A DNA stretch of 64,000 nt from SLDF01 sp964537925. GTDB taxonomy: Bacteria > Bacteroidota > Bacteroidia > Chitinophagales > Saprospiraceae. This document shows positions 27,766 to 38,646 of this stretch, piece by piece (positions within the stretch are counted from its first letter, which is position 1; every line of letters begins with the position of its first letter). Position numbers and translations under genes: made by a program. The stretch lies in NCBI GenBank assembly GCA_964537925.1, contig CAZICV010000004.1:340918-404917 (forward strand). Direction: 5' to 3'. The notes beneath the pieces were generated by a model. That model had not been told where the DNA came from. It made no database searches and worked only from the letters and a program-made list of their open reading frames with translations.

Positions 27766-28827
27766 ATGCCCGTCACCCTGCTGCACTGGAATATCGAGAC
27801 CTATGGTCCCGCGAAAAACAGAAATGCCAACCATCCGAACTTTGTCAATTACATCGCAAGGCTTGTAACCAATACCAATGCGGACATATTTGCCATGGTC
27901 GAAGTAAAGAACAGTACATCTCTGATCGTACCTCCGCTGATCGCAACTGCTATCAACACGATCGAAGGCATTGCCGCACATGATAACCCCTGGCGGTGGG
28001 TAATAGCAGACAGTGGTTTTAATAGTGAGGCCTATGTTATGATGTACCGCATCGACCGGGATTTATTACCTGTCAGGCTAACAAGGGCGGGCTTCGATGC
28101 CGGTCCCAATACGATCCCTGATCACGGACTTGGAAGATATGATGCAGACAACCTGGAGCTGCAATTTCCCAGCAGATGGACCGGCAGAGGAGGCAGGCGA
28201 CCCTTCTACGCTACTTTCATGACAGGAGGAATAAACGATGAAAGGACCTTTTCCGTGATCTCCTATCACGCTATGTTCGGCGCTCACACAGCCAGGGGCG
28301 TGCGAAGGGTGCCTTTCCTCAATGTAGTCACAGAGTTTCCCAATGACCCTTACGATGATCTTGATTTCAGCCTTATCTCCGGAGACTTCAACGTCGATTT
28401 CGATAACAACAACAGGGCCGACTACCAGTATATGCTGAACCTGCCTTCTTACCAGGCTACCAACGACCGGACCTCCATGCAGAACAATCCTGCCGGAGGC
28501 AACGATCCGGCTACATTCATGGCGAATGCCTATGACAACATTTTCCAGACTTACCCAGAGATGGCGCCTACCGGGCAGGTTGTCAATCTCATGGTCCAGT
28601 CAGCGGTAGTACCCGCTCCCCAACCTCCGCTGCCGGCCGCACAACCGAATGTCGGCAATCTCTCTGCGGAAGCCGGGGCCTTCAACATAGCTGCACTCAA
28701 CCATTATCTGGCCAGGATAGCCAACCCGATCGTTGCGTTGCCACCGAACGATATGGATACGTCCTGGGACTTTGTGAGAGAGGCGATCAGTAACCATTAT
28801 CCCGTCGTAACCACAGTCGATACCTGA
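27766..28827 (+). CDS. endonuclease/exonuclease/phosphatase (DNase-I-like) family protein
   Basis: A 353-residue protein with no signal peptide. The four-layer EEP fold motifs are in order: LHWNIETYG (N9), metal ligand E46 (AMVEVKN), H168 (ISYHAMFG), D207 and N209 (SGDFNVD), and S342-N-H344-YPVV at the end. The usual terminal motif is SDHxPV; here the aspartate is asparagine, a change expected to weaken catalysis in DNase-I relatives. Family members cleave DNA, RNA, phosphoinositides or sphingomyelin. It lies 22 nt after the deleted copy and 27 nt before the giant LysM gene. Confidence 0.8.
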   Translation: MPVTLLHWNIETYGPAKNRNANHPNFVNYIARLVTNTNADIFAMVEVKNSTSLIVPPLIATAINTIEGIAAHDNPWRWVIADSGFNSEAYVMMYRIDRDLLPVRLTRAGFDAGPNTIPDHGLGRYDADNLELQFPSRWTGRGGRRPFYATFMTGGINDERTFSVISYHAMFGAHTARGVRRVPFLNVVTEFPNDPYDDLDFSLISGDFNVDFDNNNRADYQYMLNLPSYQATNDRTSMQNNPAGGNDPATFMANAYDNIFQTYPEMAPTGQVVNLMVQSAVVPAPQPPLPAAQPNVGNLSAEAGAFNIAALNHYLARIANPIVALPPNDMDTSWDFVREAISNHYPVVTTVDT

Positions 28828-28854
28828 CCATCAACAAGCAAAACTGAAACTTAT

Positions 28855-31800
28855 ATGACCCTGTCGGAAATTGCCGGGATACTTGAAGCAAACATAGCTG
28901 CCAACAGCGGCACGCTTCGTCTGACTGCCGATATAATCCCTTCCCCGGAGATTACCGGGTTGTTCAGCACTTACCTACTGAACGGAGTACTGGTGATCAC
29001 AGGAGCGACAGTCCGGGAGACGTCCGAAGAGGTGGCCGTGAGCGGACAGGGCGACTCTTTTATTTTCTACAGTACATCCGTCGACTCACTCAGGTTTACG
29101 GTGACGGCAGGCGTTCCTTCTATGACGGTAACCGCACATGCCCTCATCAGCGACACGGACGGGTGGACTTTCGGAAGGAGTTTTCCTGTCCTGGCCAGGA
29201 GCAACTGGAGCGGCTTCCGGAACCCCGGCAACCCGCAGCAATGGGTGCAGTACATTTTCTTTTCCGAAGCGCAGTTTTCATTGACCCCGCTGGGGCTTTC
29301 TTTCACCGGCAGCCTGCGGCTCACGGGCATGCTGGATGCACTCAGCACCTTGTTCAATACCAGTGAGGCGGAAATGTCCGGTAGTATCACCATCAATACC
29401 GGTGCGTACGGGTATACGGTCACGGAGACTACAGCCGTCCCGGAAATGCGGCTGCTCGGCAATATCGGCGTGATCGACCTCAGCCTGGGGTCCTTCCCTG
29501 TTTTCACGCTGGACTTCACGATGAACGCCTCTGCCTATATCCTCACCACGGAAGGCGGTGAAAAAGGGCGACCGTTGCCGGTGACGGAGCTGCTTATCGA
29601 GACTACCATGCCGATGGGCAACGAAACAATCGGTATCGCTACGGTGGTTGGTATCCAGTCCGGGGCGCTGACGATGCAGGCGATCATGCCGGAGCATACA
29701 GAGGTCGGTATCCCCGAACTGATCTCGCTGGCCAACAATGAGAATCTCCTGGCGCTGATGCCTTCCAATATCCCGGTGATCTATGATTTTGTGCTGCAGG
29801 ACTGGAGTCTCTCCTTCAGTACGAAAGATAAAACACTGACCCAGGTCGCCATTCAGACAGCTACGAGGGAAGCCTACAGTTGGGTCATCATACCGGGTTA
29901 TATCACGCTGAAGTCGGTCGAACTGTGGTTCGGTATGCTCTACCTCAACCGAACGTTCAGCCCATCACTCACCATCGAAGGAATCATTACGCTGGGAGAA
30001 GGCCCCAATGCAGTGAATTTCATCCTATCCGCGTCCTTTCCCAGTTTTGTATTCATGGGCTCTCTGGACCCGGACACGCCGGTGAACCTACGCGCCATAC
30101 TCGTATATCTCCTGGGAGAGGCGATCGGCAACAGTCTCCCGGACACGCTTGAGCTGGGCGTGCTGAGCATTGCCGTCGACCCAAAGAACAGTACATACTC
30201 CCTGGATACGGCACTCACTACCGACCTGGAGATACCGGTGATACTGACTACCATCATCGTACGTACCGTCAATTTTGGCATCAAGTATGTAGCCGGAGTG
30301 GCCACAGGCAATATCTCCGGGGAGTTCCAGGTAGGCGCTTCTCCTACGGCGCCACTGATGTACGTTAGTGCAGCATACGACGGACCGGAAGCCGGATGGG
30401 TGTTCAGCGGCGGGCTCAGCGACGGCAGCCGGATCAACCTGAAGGATCTCATAGATACCTATCTGCCGCCTGAATACCACGGGTTCAACCCATTTGATAT
30501 ATCCATCACAGCGATGGAGGCCACGTTCAGCAGCGGTCCTGTGACCGAAGGGAATAGTTACAGCTTCAAACTGGGCGCCGAGTGGCGCCTGGACCTGGGG
30601 CTCACGGATCCCCTGGTCATCTCCGCCCTTACGGAGATAGCTTACGCCCGACCAGTCGTAGTGACGCAGTCGGCCTACACCGGTTATATACAGGGAGGGC
30701 TGGATCTGGGAAATATCCATATCCGCGCCCGGGTAGATTTCAAGGAGCGGTACAATGATTACACGTTCATATTTCTCGATCGATTCGAGGCCAGGCTTAC
30801 GCACAATATAGACGGAGACAGCATCATATGCTTCCAGTTTACAGACCAGACTTCGCTCGGCAGTATCATCACCTTCCTGGTCACCGCCGCCACCGGACAG
30901 GATATCAGCTTGCCATCTCCCTGGAATGTGCTGAACAATATCAAACTCAGGGACTTCGGATTCTCCTTCAACCTGACGCGCAACAAGATCGGTATCAGCT
31001 ACAGGCCGAGTATCAATCTCGGGTTCATCGACATCAAGGAGATCACACTCTACTATACATACTATCCCAACGAACCTAGCCGACCTCCGCTTGTAGAGCT
31101 GAGCATCACGGACGGGTCTTTCCTCGGCGGAGCAGCGCCGTTGCCACAGCCCTGGAATGTACTTCATCCCGAACAAGCACCGGTGGTACCGGGCCAGGGC
31201 GAGACCCTGTTCAGGCTTGAATTCCTGGGCCTCGGGCAGCATGTCGCGCTCAAGGACAACCTGAAACCGGCATCTGTCGCACAGGCCGTAGATATGCTCA
31301 AGGCCTCTTTTTCCACACATACCCAATCACCTACCAACCCGATCAAAGACACGGGACTCCGTTTCGAAAGCTCGAGCAACTGGCTTATAGGCACACAATT
31401 CCTCCTTGTAGAGACATTCGCCATCGGAATCGTATTCTTCGACCCCGACCTTTACGGGCTTTCCCTGTATGTCAACGGCCCCCGGGCACAGGTATTCCAG
31501 GGACTGAAATTTGAGATCATGTACAAAAAGGTCTCGGATACAGTAGGTGTGTACCAGGCCTATCTCAAATTGCCGGACGCTATCCGCCAGCTCAATTTCG
31601 GCGCCGTATCCGTAACCCTGCCGAGCCTCAAGATATATATCTATACCAACGGGGATTTCAAAGTGGACTTTGGTTTCCCGGCCAATGATAACTTCTCGGA
31701 GTCATTCGGACTGCAGATGCTCCCCTTCATCGGTTCGGGTGGGTTCTACTTTGGGCTGCTGAGCGCAGAAACAGCGGAAAAGCTGCCTGCGGCTACGAAC

Positions 31801-34800
31801 GGCAGTTTCAGCCCGGTGATCAGTTTTGGTATCGGGCTCCGGGTTGGTATCGGAAAAGAGATCAACAAAGGCCTGCTGAAAGCAGGCCTCAGCATCGTCG
31901 TACAGGGCTCGCTGGAAGGCACTTATGCCCAGTTCAACCTGTACAACAGCCAGTCGGGCGATGCGAATTACTACTACATTGTCGGTAAGCTCTCCCTCGT
32001 GGGCCATATATACGGTTCGGTGGATTTTGCCATCATTTCCGCCGAGCTGGACCTGAAGGTCTATATCAGTACCCGGATCGTATTCGAGAGCTACGAACCT
32101 ATCCTGATCAGCTTCACGGCCGGGGTGAGCGTATCGCTGAGGGTCCGGGTCAATCTCGGTATCTTCAGCTTCAGCATCAACCTGTCCTTCTCGACCCGGA
32201 TCACGGAGGCCTTCACGATCGGATCCAGGAAACCAAAACCGTGGGTCAGCAGCTCAGCATACGCGGCAGAATTCAGGAGGCTGCCACTGAGGGCCCTTGA
32301 CGAAACATCTGACTGTCCACATATACCTTCCATGAACTGGCAACCCATCGCGCCCGAAATCAAAGTGGCGCTGGAGGTCCTGTACATACCACAGTTTACC
32401 GTCGCTACCGATGTGCCGGGCGAACAAAAAGCCCGTGCTGTAGCCATGCTTTACCTCGAAAGCCCGATCGACCAGCCTGCCGGAGATTATACAGGCGATA
32501 TCAGTGATGGGTATCCCTTCGCGCGATTTGCCAGGGGCGCCTTCCTGTGGGTACTCGGCGCTTATTTCAACAAAACAGGCGAGCCCATTCCTGTGGAAAC
32601 CGTGCTGGAACAAGAGATCACGATCCCGGCTCTCCGGGAGATACAATGTTATTTTTCGCAGGAGACACTCACCACACCCTTCACACTCGACCAGGTCTTT
32701 GCCTTCCTGGCCGGTTATTTTAACGCCACTGTATCCATTCCGCCGCGTGCTGTTCCCGGATCACCGGATAAGAGTGTCAGCGTACTGCCCATACTACCTA
32801 ATCTCATCTTCAGTACACCCGACGGCGACCACTACTTCAACGACGACCAAGCGACCTACGCCTACGATGAACAACAACTCGCGCTCATACACGCCTATTT
32901 CCGCCAACTCTCCGTACACAATAAAGGTGAACAGGAGACCGTACCGGCAGGTAGTATCAGTGATACAGAGGACAAACAGTCCCTGGCTACCTTCCTGCTG
33001 ATAGACTATATGTCGCTGCTGGCCAAAGAATCCGTTCAGAGCGGTATCGACCGGCTGACCGCGCTGGTTGTCGAGACGGAAGAGAATGAAAGCCTGGAAG
33101 ACCTGGTACGGCGGAGGCCCGGGCTCGGGATATCTGCACTGGAACTCGGCCACGCCAACCGCACACGTATACTCCGTGCGGGCGTCACACTGGCTGTGGG
33201 ACCGGTCAGCTATACTATCCGGCACGGGGATACATTGGATAAGATCAGCCTGCGATTCGGCGCAGATCCCATGGAAGTGTTGACGGCCAACAGTTTTGTC
33301 CGTTCATCGGTCAACAACCCCTGTACTCCACGCCCGACCTTGCAAGAGACAACCCATTACACAGGCTTCGAGGCGGGTGACCGGGTTGTGCCAGGCGCAC
33401 ACATCGTGATCCCGGGTGTACGGCACACGGTCGCCGCGAAAGGCGAAAGCCTGCTGTCCGTGGCCAACAGGTACGGCATCAGTGTAACGGACCTGGTAGC
33501 GTCCAACAGATCAGTCCACGGGCTATTCCCCGATGGGCAAAAGCTGGTCGTCCCTCATGCCGAACGTATCACGGTCTCAGAACTCCTGGCGGCGATGGAG
33601 GCCAATTTTGACTTCGAACAGCTCTCGGGGCTTTCGGCTAATATCATGCTACAAGGACTGCGCGTACCGGTGCCTGTCGAAAATTCGGGTATCGGTGAGC
33701 CTGCAGCCTTGTATGAAGTGTCCGGCCAGCAAATCGATGCTTCGGGCCTTTCAGCCGGGCAGGAACTGATACTAAAACTTCCCGAGTCGCTTGAATGGCT
33801 GCACCTGGGTACAGAAGGCGGCACGGATCTGCCTTTCGTAATGGAGCCCGAAGATATTGCAGCACTCGGCCTGCTGCAACGCACTCACCTGGAGCCTGTA
33901 CTGCTGGAGCTGAAAGCTGCGGAACTGTATGAAGTACAGGCCAGGAAGTTCACACTACCCAGCTATATCTCCTGGCAATTGCCGGTCACCAGGACATTGG
34001 CGGCTGCCCACAACGAGATGTTCAGTGACCTGGATCCGGGTATATGGACATTTCCCGGCGGTCTCACGGCATTGCTTACAGGATACGATGCGATTGCTCC
34101 CCGCGTACGCCTGATGAAACAGGTACAGGAGAACGTCGTATCTGCCGCCGCACCGGAACCTGTGACAGATTACTGCTGGTCGACGAGCATCAGCCTTAGA
34201 CTGCAGCAGATCAAGTCATCAGAAGATCCTGCCGTACTGATGCCCAATGTGTACGAACTGCAGGGCATCGACCAGGCAGCCATGACCCTGCTCGAGCAGC
34301 TTATCGTGTATTACGCCGAACATCCCGGAACGGATATCATAGACATGATCGATATCCTATACACCAAAGACCCGGCCAAAGAGGGGCAGACGGCGCCTCC
34401 AAACGGGCTGCGGTCGGACAGCATCGATCATACCCTAATCTACCTGCTGCAGACCAACCTCTCCACGCTGTCCAACCCGCCGCAGCTCAACGCGGCGGCA
34501 AGATCTGCTGCGACTCCGGGCACACAGCCTAACCTGTTGGGTATGACGCAACTGGAGTTTATCAAATATATATGGGAGGCGGCCATCGTCAACAGTGGCG
34601 GCTATTATCTCTACTACCAGGTCAGCGACAGCGGAGAAGGATTGCCCGAATACCTCTTCAACGGGGACAGTGACAATGTCGTCACATTGGTCATATCCTA
34701 CCGGATCTCCGATGATATACTGCAAGGCTTCATCAACAGCGCTGTCATAAAAGACCCCATCGATATCCAGGATGAGATCCTCTATATCGAGACACTGCCG

Positions 34801-37800
34801 CAACAACTCAACGAAGTAACGGCCGGGCTGCAGGAAACGTTGCGCGGGTTGGCCGACAGATACCGGGCTTCAGCGACCGGCATAGCACAAAGCAACCAGG
34901 AGCACCGGCTCCGGCCCGGCGTCAACTTGCAGATACCTGCTGCTGGACCGGGCGCCAAAGGCAGTACCTATACTACCGCCGGGCAGGAAACACTGGCGGC
35001 CATAGCAGCCGCATATGGCGTCTCACTGGCGGCGCTGGCCCAGGCCAACAGCGATACACAGGGCATGTTCGACGGGCCGCTGAACTTCGACAGCCGGGTC
35101 GAAGTCAAGGTAGCTACCGTGCCTCCGGGCAATATCGGCTTCACTGTGAAACGCCTGCGACCTACGGATATCACCGGGCTGGATAACGGAGCGGTCAATC
35201 TGCAGGAGTTGTACAACCTGCTCGGATATCATATAGCTGCCAATGATGATTTTAACGCATCGGTGCAGGGTCTGCCTGTCGCGCCCGGAGACAACCGGAC
35301 AGATCCGCCGGGCGATCCTGTAATAGCAGTGAGGCCTACTGCAGAAGCCGGAGATTCACTTACGTACAACCGCATCGTACCGGTATACCCGTTTGTCCGC
35401 GAGGAGCAGGAATATACCGCGGGCGATGAGGCGCCCCCGGCCGACAAAAATCCTTACCGGGCAGTCGGCAAGACCGCCCGGATCGACTTGCGCTGGCAGG
35501 ATATCTTCGGCAATCTCACCGGTTTCACCAATCAAGGCGGCCCTGGCGTACCGACCGCACTACCTCCTATCCGATCGGGATATATCGACCCGGTCATCGG
35601 GATCAGTTTGTACCCGAGTACGTCGGCTTCTTATATCATAGACAAATCCGTGTCGGATACACCCGAGCTCCGTATCACGCTGGCGTTCAACCCGACCAAC
35701 TATCTGCCTGTGGATGCAGAAGACATGAGCTGGACGGAACGCTCCCTATCGGACCTGGAAGCATATACGACGATCTACTACCAGCTTGTACAGGCCGATG
35801 TCAGCGTGACTCTGTCCTGCTCCCTCCAAGGTGCAGAAGGATATATAGATACCGGCGGAACAGCTAAGCAGGCCTTGCTGGATATCGTGCTGTCCATATA
35901 CAGGTACCTCGGCCTGATCCTCGCCGATCCGGCAGGCGCTTATGTCTACTATACCGTATCCGAAGAAGATACTCTACAGTCCATTGCGGACCAGTACGGC
36001 ACCACCCCTGTGAATATACGGAGGGCCAACCCTTCTATCCCGGCCGACGGACAGATCACCGAAGGAGAGCACCTAGTGATCCCGCTCCACCAATTGCCTG
36101 CAGACGTCCTGGTTTCTTACCCGGTAGCCGACAGCAACCCGCAGCCACTCTTCCCGCTGATGACGAGCTGGACTGTATCCCGGAGCCAGGACCTGGTAGA
36201 CGATCACTTTAAGGATGAACCTTCCGTGATATTCTCTACCAGTGTACTCGGTCCCAACCTGGGCGGTGACGGCGAACACACCAATTCCGGGTCAATCACG
36301 ATCCAGGATTTTGCCGGCAGACTGCAACATGCTTTCCCGGCGCTGAAGGCGGCTTCGGGAATTTCCCAGAAGGGCGTCGCAGACAATATGCCCACAGAGA
36401 TATGGGTCGTACGCTTCGACGAGTCGGGTACCGGCATCCGGTTTTCGATCACAGATACAGGCGATCCGGCTTATTTCGCCCTGCTCCCGCTGGCCAACCA
36501 CCTGATGTCGCGGGATCGGGTGAAGATATACCCGTACCAGACGGGGCAACCTGTTTATGACAGTACACCTGTGGAAAGTTCCTTCAGCGGAATAGACATG
36601 GAGACACTTGCGGAGGACTGCCTGCAGGCGATCGATGTATTCCTGCAGGCCGACTACGCCATCCCGGCCTGGCAGGTAGAGCACAATACCGAGCCTCCTC
36701 AAAGCGGATCCGGCGGCCCGGAGATACTTCAGCCCTATCAGCATATCATCGAAGCCAAGAAAACACTGGCGGATGCCATATCCCGCAGGATCGCCACCGT
36801 ACTCGACCAGGAACAACCGGATGAGTACAGCTTTGAGCAAGCAAGGGAACGCATAAAACAGGAACTGCTGATCAGCCTTTCCAACGCTTATGCCATCGAC
36901 ACCGTGCTGCAGTTTGGTATAGAGGTACAATCGCCTTATACGGACACGGCCTCCGTCGCCCCCAACCTGTTCGGGAAAGTAGCCGGACCCGACGATACCG
37001 TCGAAGCAGACCGGCAAGCCTATGCTTTTTCGACAACGCGGTTCTCCCTGGAGAATTCGGCCAGTTTCGGCGGCGGCGGATCTCCGCTTACGATCCTTTT
37101 CAACACGCGCAAAGGAGACGACCTGCACCTGGAAAGCGGGTATTTCCCCATTGATCTTCGCTACGAGATCAATTCCATAGAGCACAACATTCACTCTGTG
37201 GAGAGTATAGAGGGTTACCGGGCTTCTTCCTGGCTGACTTTCATCCTGCCGTTCGATGCCGGCGACACACAGTTGGGAGCTCTCCGCATACCTGTACCAC
37301 TGAGGGCCTATCCTACTGCGCCTTCGCTCACCGCACAGACTTTCGTTTCCGGTGTGCCCGGGGATGCCCAGCCACCGGCAGATCCGCTGCAGGAAGCCAA
37401 GACCTGGGACTATCTCTACAGCTATGACTATCTCAGGGCACAACAGGATACCATCTATGCGGACCTGCTGGTCAACGTGGGACCCACTGCTGCCAGGCTT
37501 GCTGCCTTTGACGATGAACAAGACCCGGATCTGCTGACGGCCCTGCTGCAGTTTTCAAGCGCCTACAGGGGTATCCAGGACGATCTCAACCGTTATCTGC
37601 TCGATCAATCAGACCCAGCCAAAGCTTTTACAGCCATGCAGTCCATGGCCTGGCTGACCGGCAGAGTAGCTACTGCCTGGGGATACTGGGAAGAAGACCA
37701 GGAGCTGTACAAAGACCAGGCCGCGTCGGAAAACACCCCTTCCAGGTACCAGTTTACCGAAGGGCAAACGGAGATCGAAGGCCAGGATGCCCTTCGCATC

Positions 37801-38607
37801 ACGGTGACGCCACAGGGAACAGGAGGCTTTGCATTGCCTGAAATCACTATCGAAGGATTCATCACCGAGACCCTGGAAGACAGGCCTGAACTCAGGAGTT
37901 TTGCCTACTATACACTGCAAAACGAGACAAGGCACTACCTGTCTCCCGACGAGGGCCGAAATATTACGCAGCGTAATATCCTGTACAAACACTTCAATAT
38001 CATAGAGCAGGAAAATGTATGGTCGGGGCTATCGGTCGCCCGTAACAAGATCCTTGTACCGGGAATAGCTACCAGCGAAGCATTCATCTATACTACACCC
38101 GTGATCCGCTTCGTGAGCGTACTCACCCCCCTGCTGGACTCCGATACACCTATAAACCTGGCTCAATACACAGCCGGGTCCGGTCGGAGGCCTTTACAAG
38201 TCTACCTCAGTAATTTCCTGAAAGCACTATTTGCCGAGATAGCAGACCAGCATACCGTACGCCAGATCAAACTGGGCGCAGTATACCGGTACAATATACA
38301 GGCGGGTATAGACGGGCTCAGTACGGACATCCCCATCAGTATATCCACTCCATATAATTTCCGGATACCAGAAGACTGGGACAGCCTGTCCTGCCCGGAA
38401 GCACTTGCGGGCATTTCTCCGCAAAGCCCGTTCGTATGCCAGTGGGCCGCTGTCATCACCCAATGGTTCAGGAGTAACAACCCGATCACTACGGACGCCA
38501 GGATAAAGCTCGATGTATCTCTCTATTCCGGGTTGTCCGATACACATCTACCGGTTCTCAGGTTGAATGATCTGTACATCATGGAGTCTGAAATCAAATG
38601 GGATTGA
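28855..38607 (+). CDS. giant 3250-residue beta-rich protein with LysM modules
   Basis: The largest gene in the window, with no signal peptide (MTLSEIAGILEANIAANSG). Residues 1 to about 1180 are repeated amphipathic strands with recurrent blocks such as LPSPWNVLNNIKLRDFGFSF. This part reminds me of the uncharacterised DUF6603 repeats, an impression I could not check. LysM modules follow near 1452-1485 (YTIRHGDTLDKISLRFG), 1523-1568, 2038-2080 and 2363-2410 (YTVSEEDTLQSIADQYG), plus a degenerate one near 1996-2025. LysM binds GlcNAc-containing glycans such as peptidoglycan or chitin. The C-terminal 800 residues are unassigned. Without an export signal it acts either inside the cell or through an unconventional route. 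It lies in the middle of the seven-gene operon. Confidence 0.85.
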   Translation: MTLSEIAGILEANIAANSGTLRLTADIIPSPEITGLFSTYLLNGVLVITGATVRETSEEVAVSGQGDSFIFYSTSVDSLRFTVTAGVPSMTVTAHALISDTDGWTFGRSFPVLARSNWSGFRNPGNPQQWVQYIFFSEAQFSLTPLGLSFTGSLRLTGMLDALSTLFNTSEAEMSGSITINTGAYGYTVTETTAVPEMRLLGNIGVIDLSLGSFPVFTLDFTMNASAYILTTEGGEKGRPLPVTELLIETTMPMGNETIGIATVVGIQSGALTMQAIMPEHTEVGIPELISLANNENLLALMPSNIPVIYDFVLQDWSLSFSTKDKTLTQVAIQTATREAYSWVIIPGYITLKSVELWFGMLYLNRTFSPSLTIEGIITLGEGPNAVNFILSASFPSFVFMGSLDPDTPVNLRAILVYLLGEAIGNSLPDTLELGVLSIAVDPKNSTYSLDTALTTDLEIPVILTTIIVRTVNFGIKYVAGVATGNISGEFQVGASPTAPLMYVSAAYDGPEAGWVFSGGLSDGSRINLKDLIDTYLPPEYHGFNPFDISITAMEATFSSGPVTEGNSYSFKLGAEWRLDLGLTDPLVISALTEIAYARPVVVTQSAYTGYIQGGLDLGNIHIRARVDFKERYNDYTFIFLDRFEARLTHNIDGDSIICFQFTDQTSLGSIITFLVTAATGQDISLPSPWNVLNNIKLRDFGFSFNLTRNKIGISYRPSINLGFIDIKEITLYYTYYPNEPSRPPLVELSITDGSFLGGAAPLPQPWNVLHPEQAPVVPGQGETLFRLEFLGLGQHVALKDNLKPASVAQAVDMLKASFSTHTQSPTNPIKDTGLRFESSSNWLIGTQFLLVETFAIGIVFFDPDLYGLSLYVNGPRAQVFQGLKFEIMYKKVSDTVGVYQAYLKLPDAIRQLNFGAVSVTLPSLKIYIYTNGDFKVDFGFPANDNFSESFGLQMLPFIGSGGFYFGLLSAETAEKLPAATNGSFSPVISFGIGLRVGIGKEINKGLLKAGLSIVVQGSLEGTYAQFNLYNSQSGDANYYYIVGKLSLVGHIYGSVDFAIISAELDLKVYISTRIVFESYEPILISFTAGVSVSLRVRVNLGIFSFSINLSFSTRITEAFTIGSRKPKPWVSSSAYAAEFRRLPLRALDETSDCPHIPSMNWQPIAPEIKVALEVLYIPQFTVATDVPGEQKARAVAMLYLESPIDQPAGDYTGDISDGYPFARFARGAFLWVLGAYFNKTGEPIPVETVLEQEITIPALREIQCYFSQETLTTPFTLDQVFAFLAGYFNATVSIPPRAVPGSPDKSVSVLPILPNLIFSTPDGDHYFNDDQATYAYDEQQLALIHAYFRQLSVHNKGEQETVPAGSISDTEDKQSLATFLLIDYMSLLAKESVQSGIDRLTALVVETEENESLEDLVRRRPGLGISALELGHANRTRILRAGVTLAVGPVSYTIRHGDTLDKISLRFGADPMEVLTANSFVRSSVNNPCTPRPTLQETTHYTGFEAGDRVVPGAHIVIPGVRHTVAAKGESLLSVANRYGISVTDLVASNRSVHGLFPDGQKLVVPHAERITVSELLAAMEANFDFEQLSGLSANIMLQGLRVPVPVENSGIGEPAALYEVSGQQIDASGLSAGQELILKLPESLEWLHLGTEGGTDLPFVMEPEDIAALGLLQRTHLEPVLLELKAAELYEVQARKFTLPSYISWQLPVTRTLAAAHNEMFSDLDPGIWTFPGGLTALLTGYDAIAPRVRLMKQVQENVVSAAAPEPVTDYCWSTSISLRLQQIKSSEDPAVLMPNVYELQGIDQAAMTLLEQLIVYYAEHPGTDIIDMIDILYTKDPAKEGQTAPPNGLRSDSIDHTLIYLLQTNLSTLSNPPQLNAAARSAATPGTQPNLLGMTQLEFIKYIWEAAIVNSGGYYLYYQVSDSGEGLPEYLFNGDSDNVVTLVISYRISDDILQGFINSAVIKDPIDIQDEILYIETLPQQLNEVTAGLQETLRGLADRYRASATGIAQSNQEHRLRPGVNLQIPAAGPGAKGSTYTTAGQETLAAIAAAYGVSLAALAQANSDTQGMFDGPLNFDSRVEVKVATVPPGNIGFTVKRLRPTDITGLDNGAVNLQELYNLLGYHIAANDDFNASVQGLPVAPGDNRTDPPGDPVIAVRPTAEAGDSLTYNRIVPVYPFVREEQEYTAGDEAPPADKNPYRAVGKTARIDLRWQDIFGNLTGFTNQGGPGVPTALPPIRSGYIDPVIGISLYPSTSASYIIDKSVSDTPELRITLAFNPTNYLPVDAEDMSWTERSLSDLEAYTTIYYQLVQADVSVTLSCSLQGAEGYIDTGGTAKQALLDIVLSIYRYLGLILADPAGAYVYYTVSEEDTLQSIADQYGTTPVNIRRANPSIPADGQITEGEHLVIPLHQLPADVLVSYPVADSNPQPLFPLMTSWTVSRSQDLVDDHFKDEPSVIFSTSVLGPNLGGDGEHTNSGSITIQDFAGRLQHAFPALKAASGISQKGVADNMPTEIWVVRFDESGTGIRFSITDTGDPAYFALLPLANHLMSRDRVKIYPYQTGQPVYDSTPVESSFSGIDMETLAEDCLQAIDVFLQADYAIPAWQVEHNTEPPQSGSGGPEILQPYQHIIEAKKTLADAISRRIATVLDQEQPDEYSFEQARERIKQELLISLSNAYAIDTVLQFGIEVQSPYTDTASVAPNLFGKVAGPDDTVEADRQAYAFSTTRFSLENSASFGGGGSPLTILFNTRKGDDLHLESGYFPIDLRYEINSIEHNIHSVESIEGYRASSWLTFILPFDAGDTQLGALRIPVPLRAYPTAPSLTAQTFVSGVPGDAQPPADPLQEAKTWDYLYSYDYLRAQQDTIYADLLVNVGPTAARLAAFDDEQDPDLLTALLQFSSAYRGIQDDLNRYLLDQSDPAKAFTAMQSMAWLTGRVATAWGYWEEDQELYKDQAASENTPSRYQFTEGQTEIEGQDALRITVTPQGTGGFALPEITIEGFITETLEDRPELRSFAYYTLQNETRHYLSPDEGRNITQRNILYKHFNIIEQENVWSGLSVARNKILVPGIATSEAFIYTTPVIRFVSVLTPLLDSDTPINLAQYTAGSGRRPLQVYLSNFLKALFAEIADQHTVRQIKLGAVYRYNIQAGIDGLSTDIPISISTPYNFRIPEDWDSLSCPEALAGISPQSPFVCQWAAVITQWFRSNNPITTDARIKLDVSLYSGLSDTHLPVLRLNDLYIMESEIKWD

Positions 38608-38646
38608 ACGAAACTATAAACCTTCCAACACATAAACTGCGGAAAC

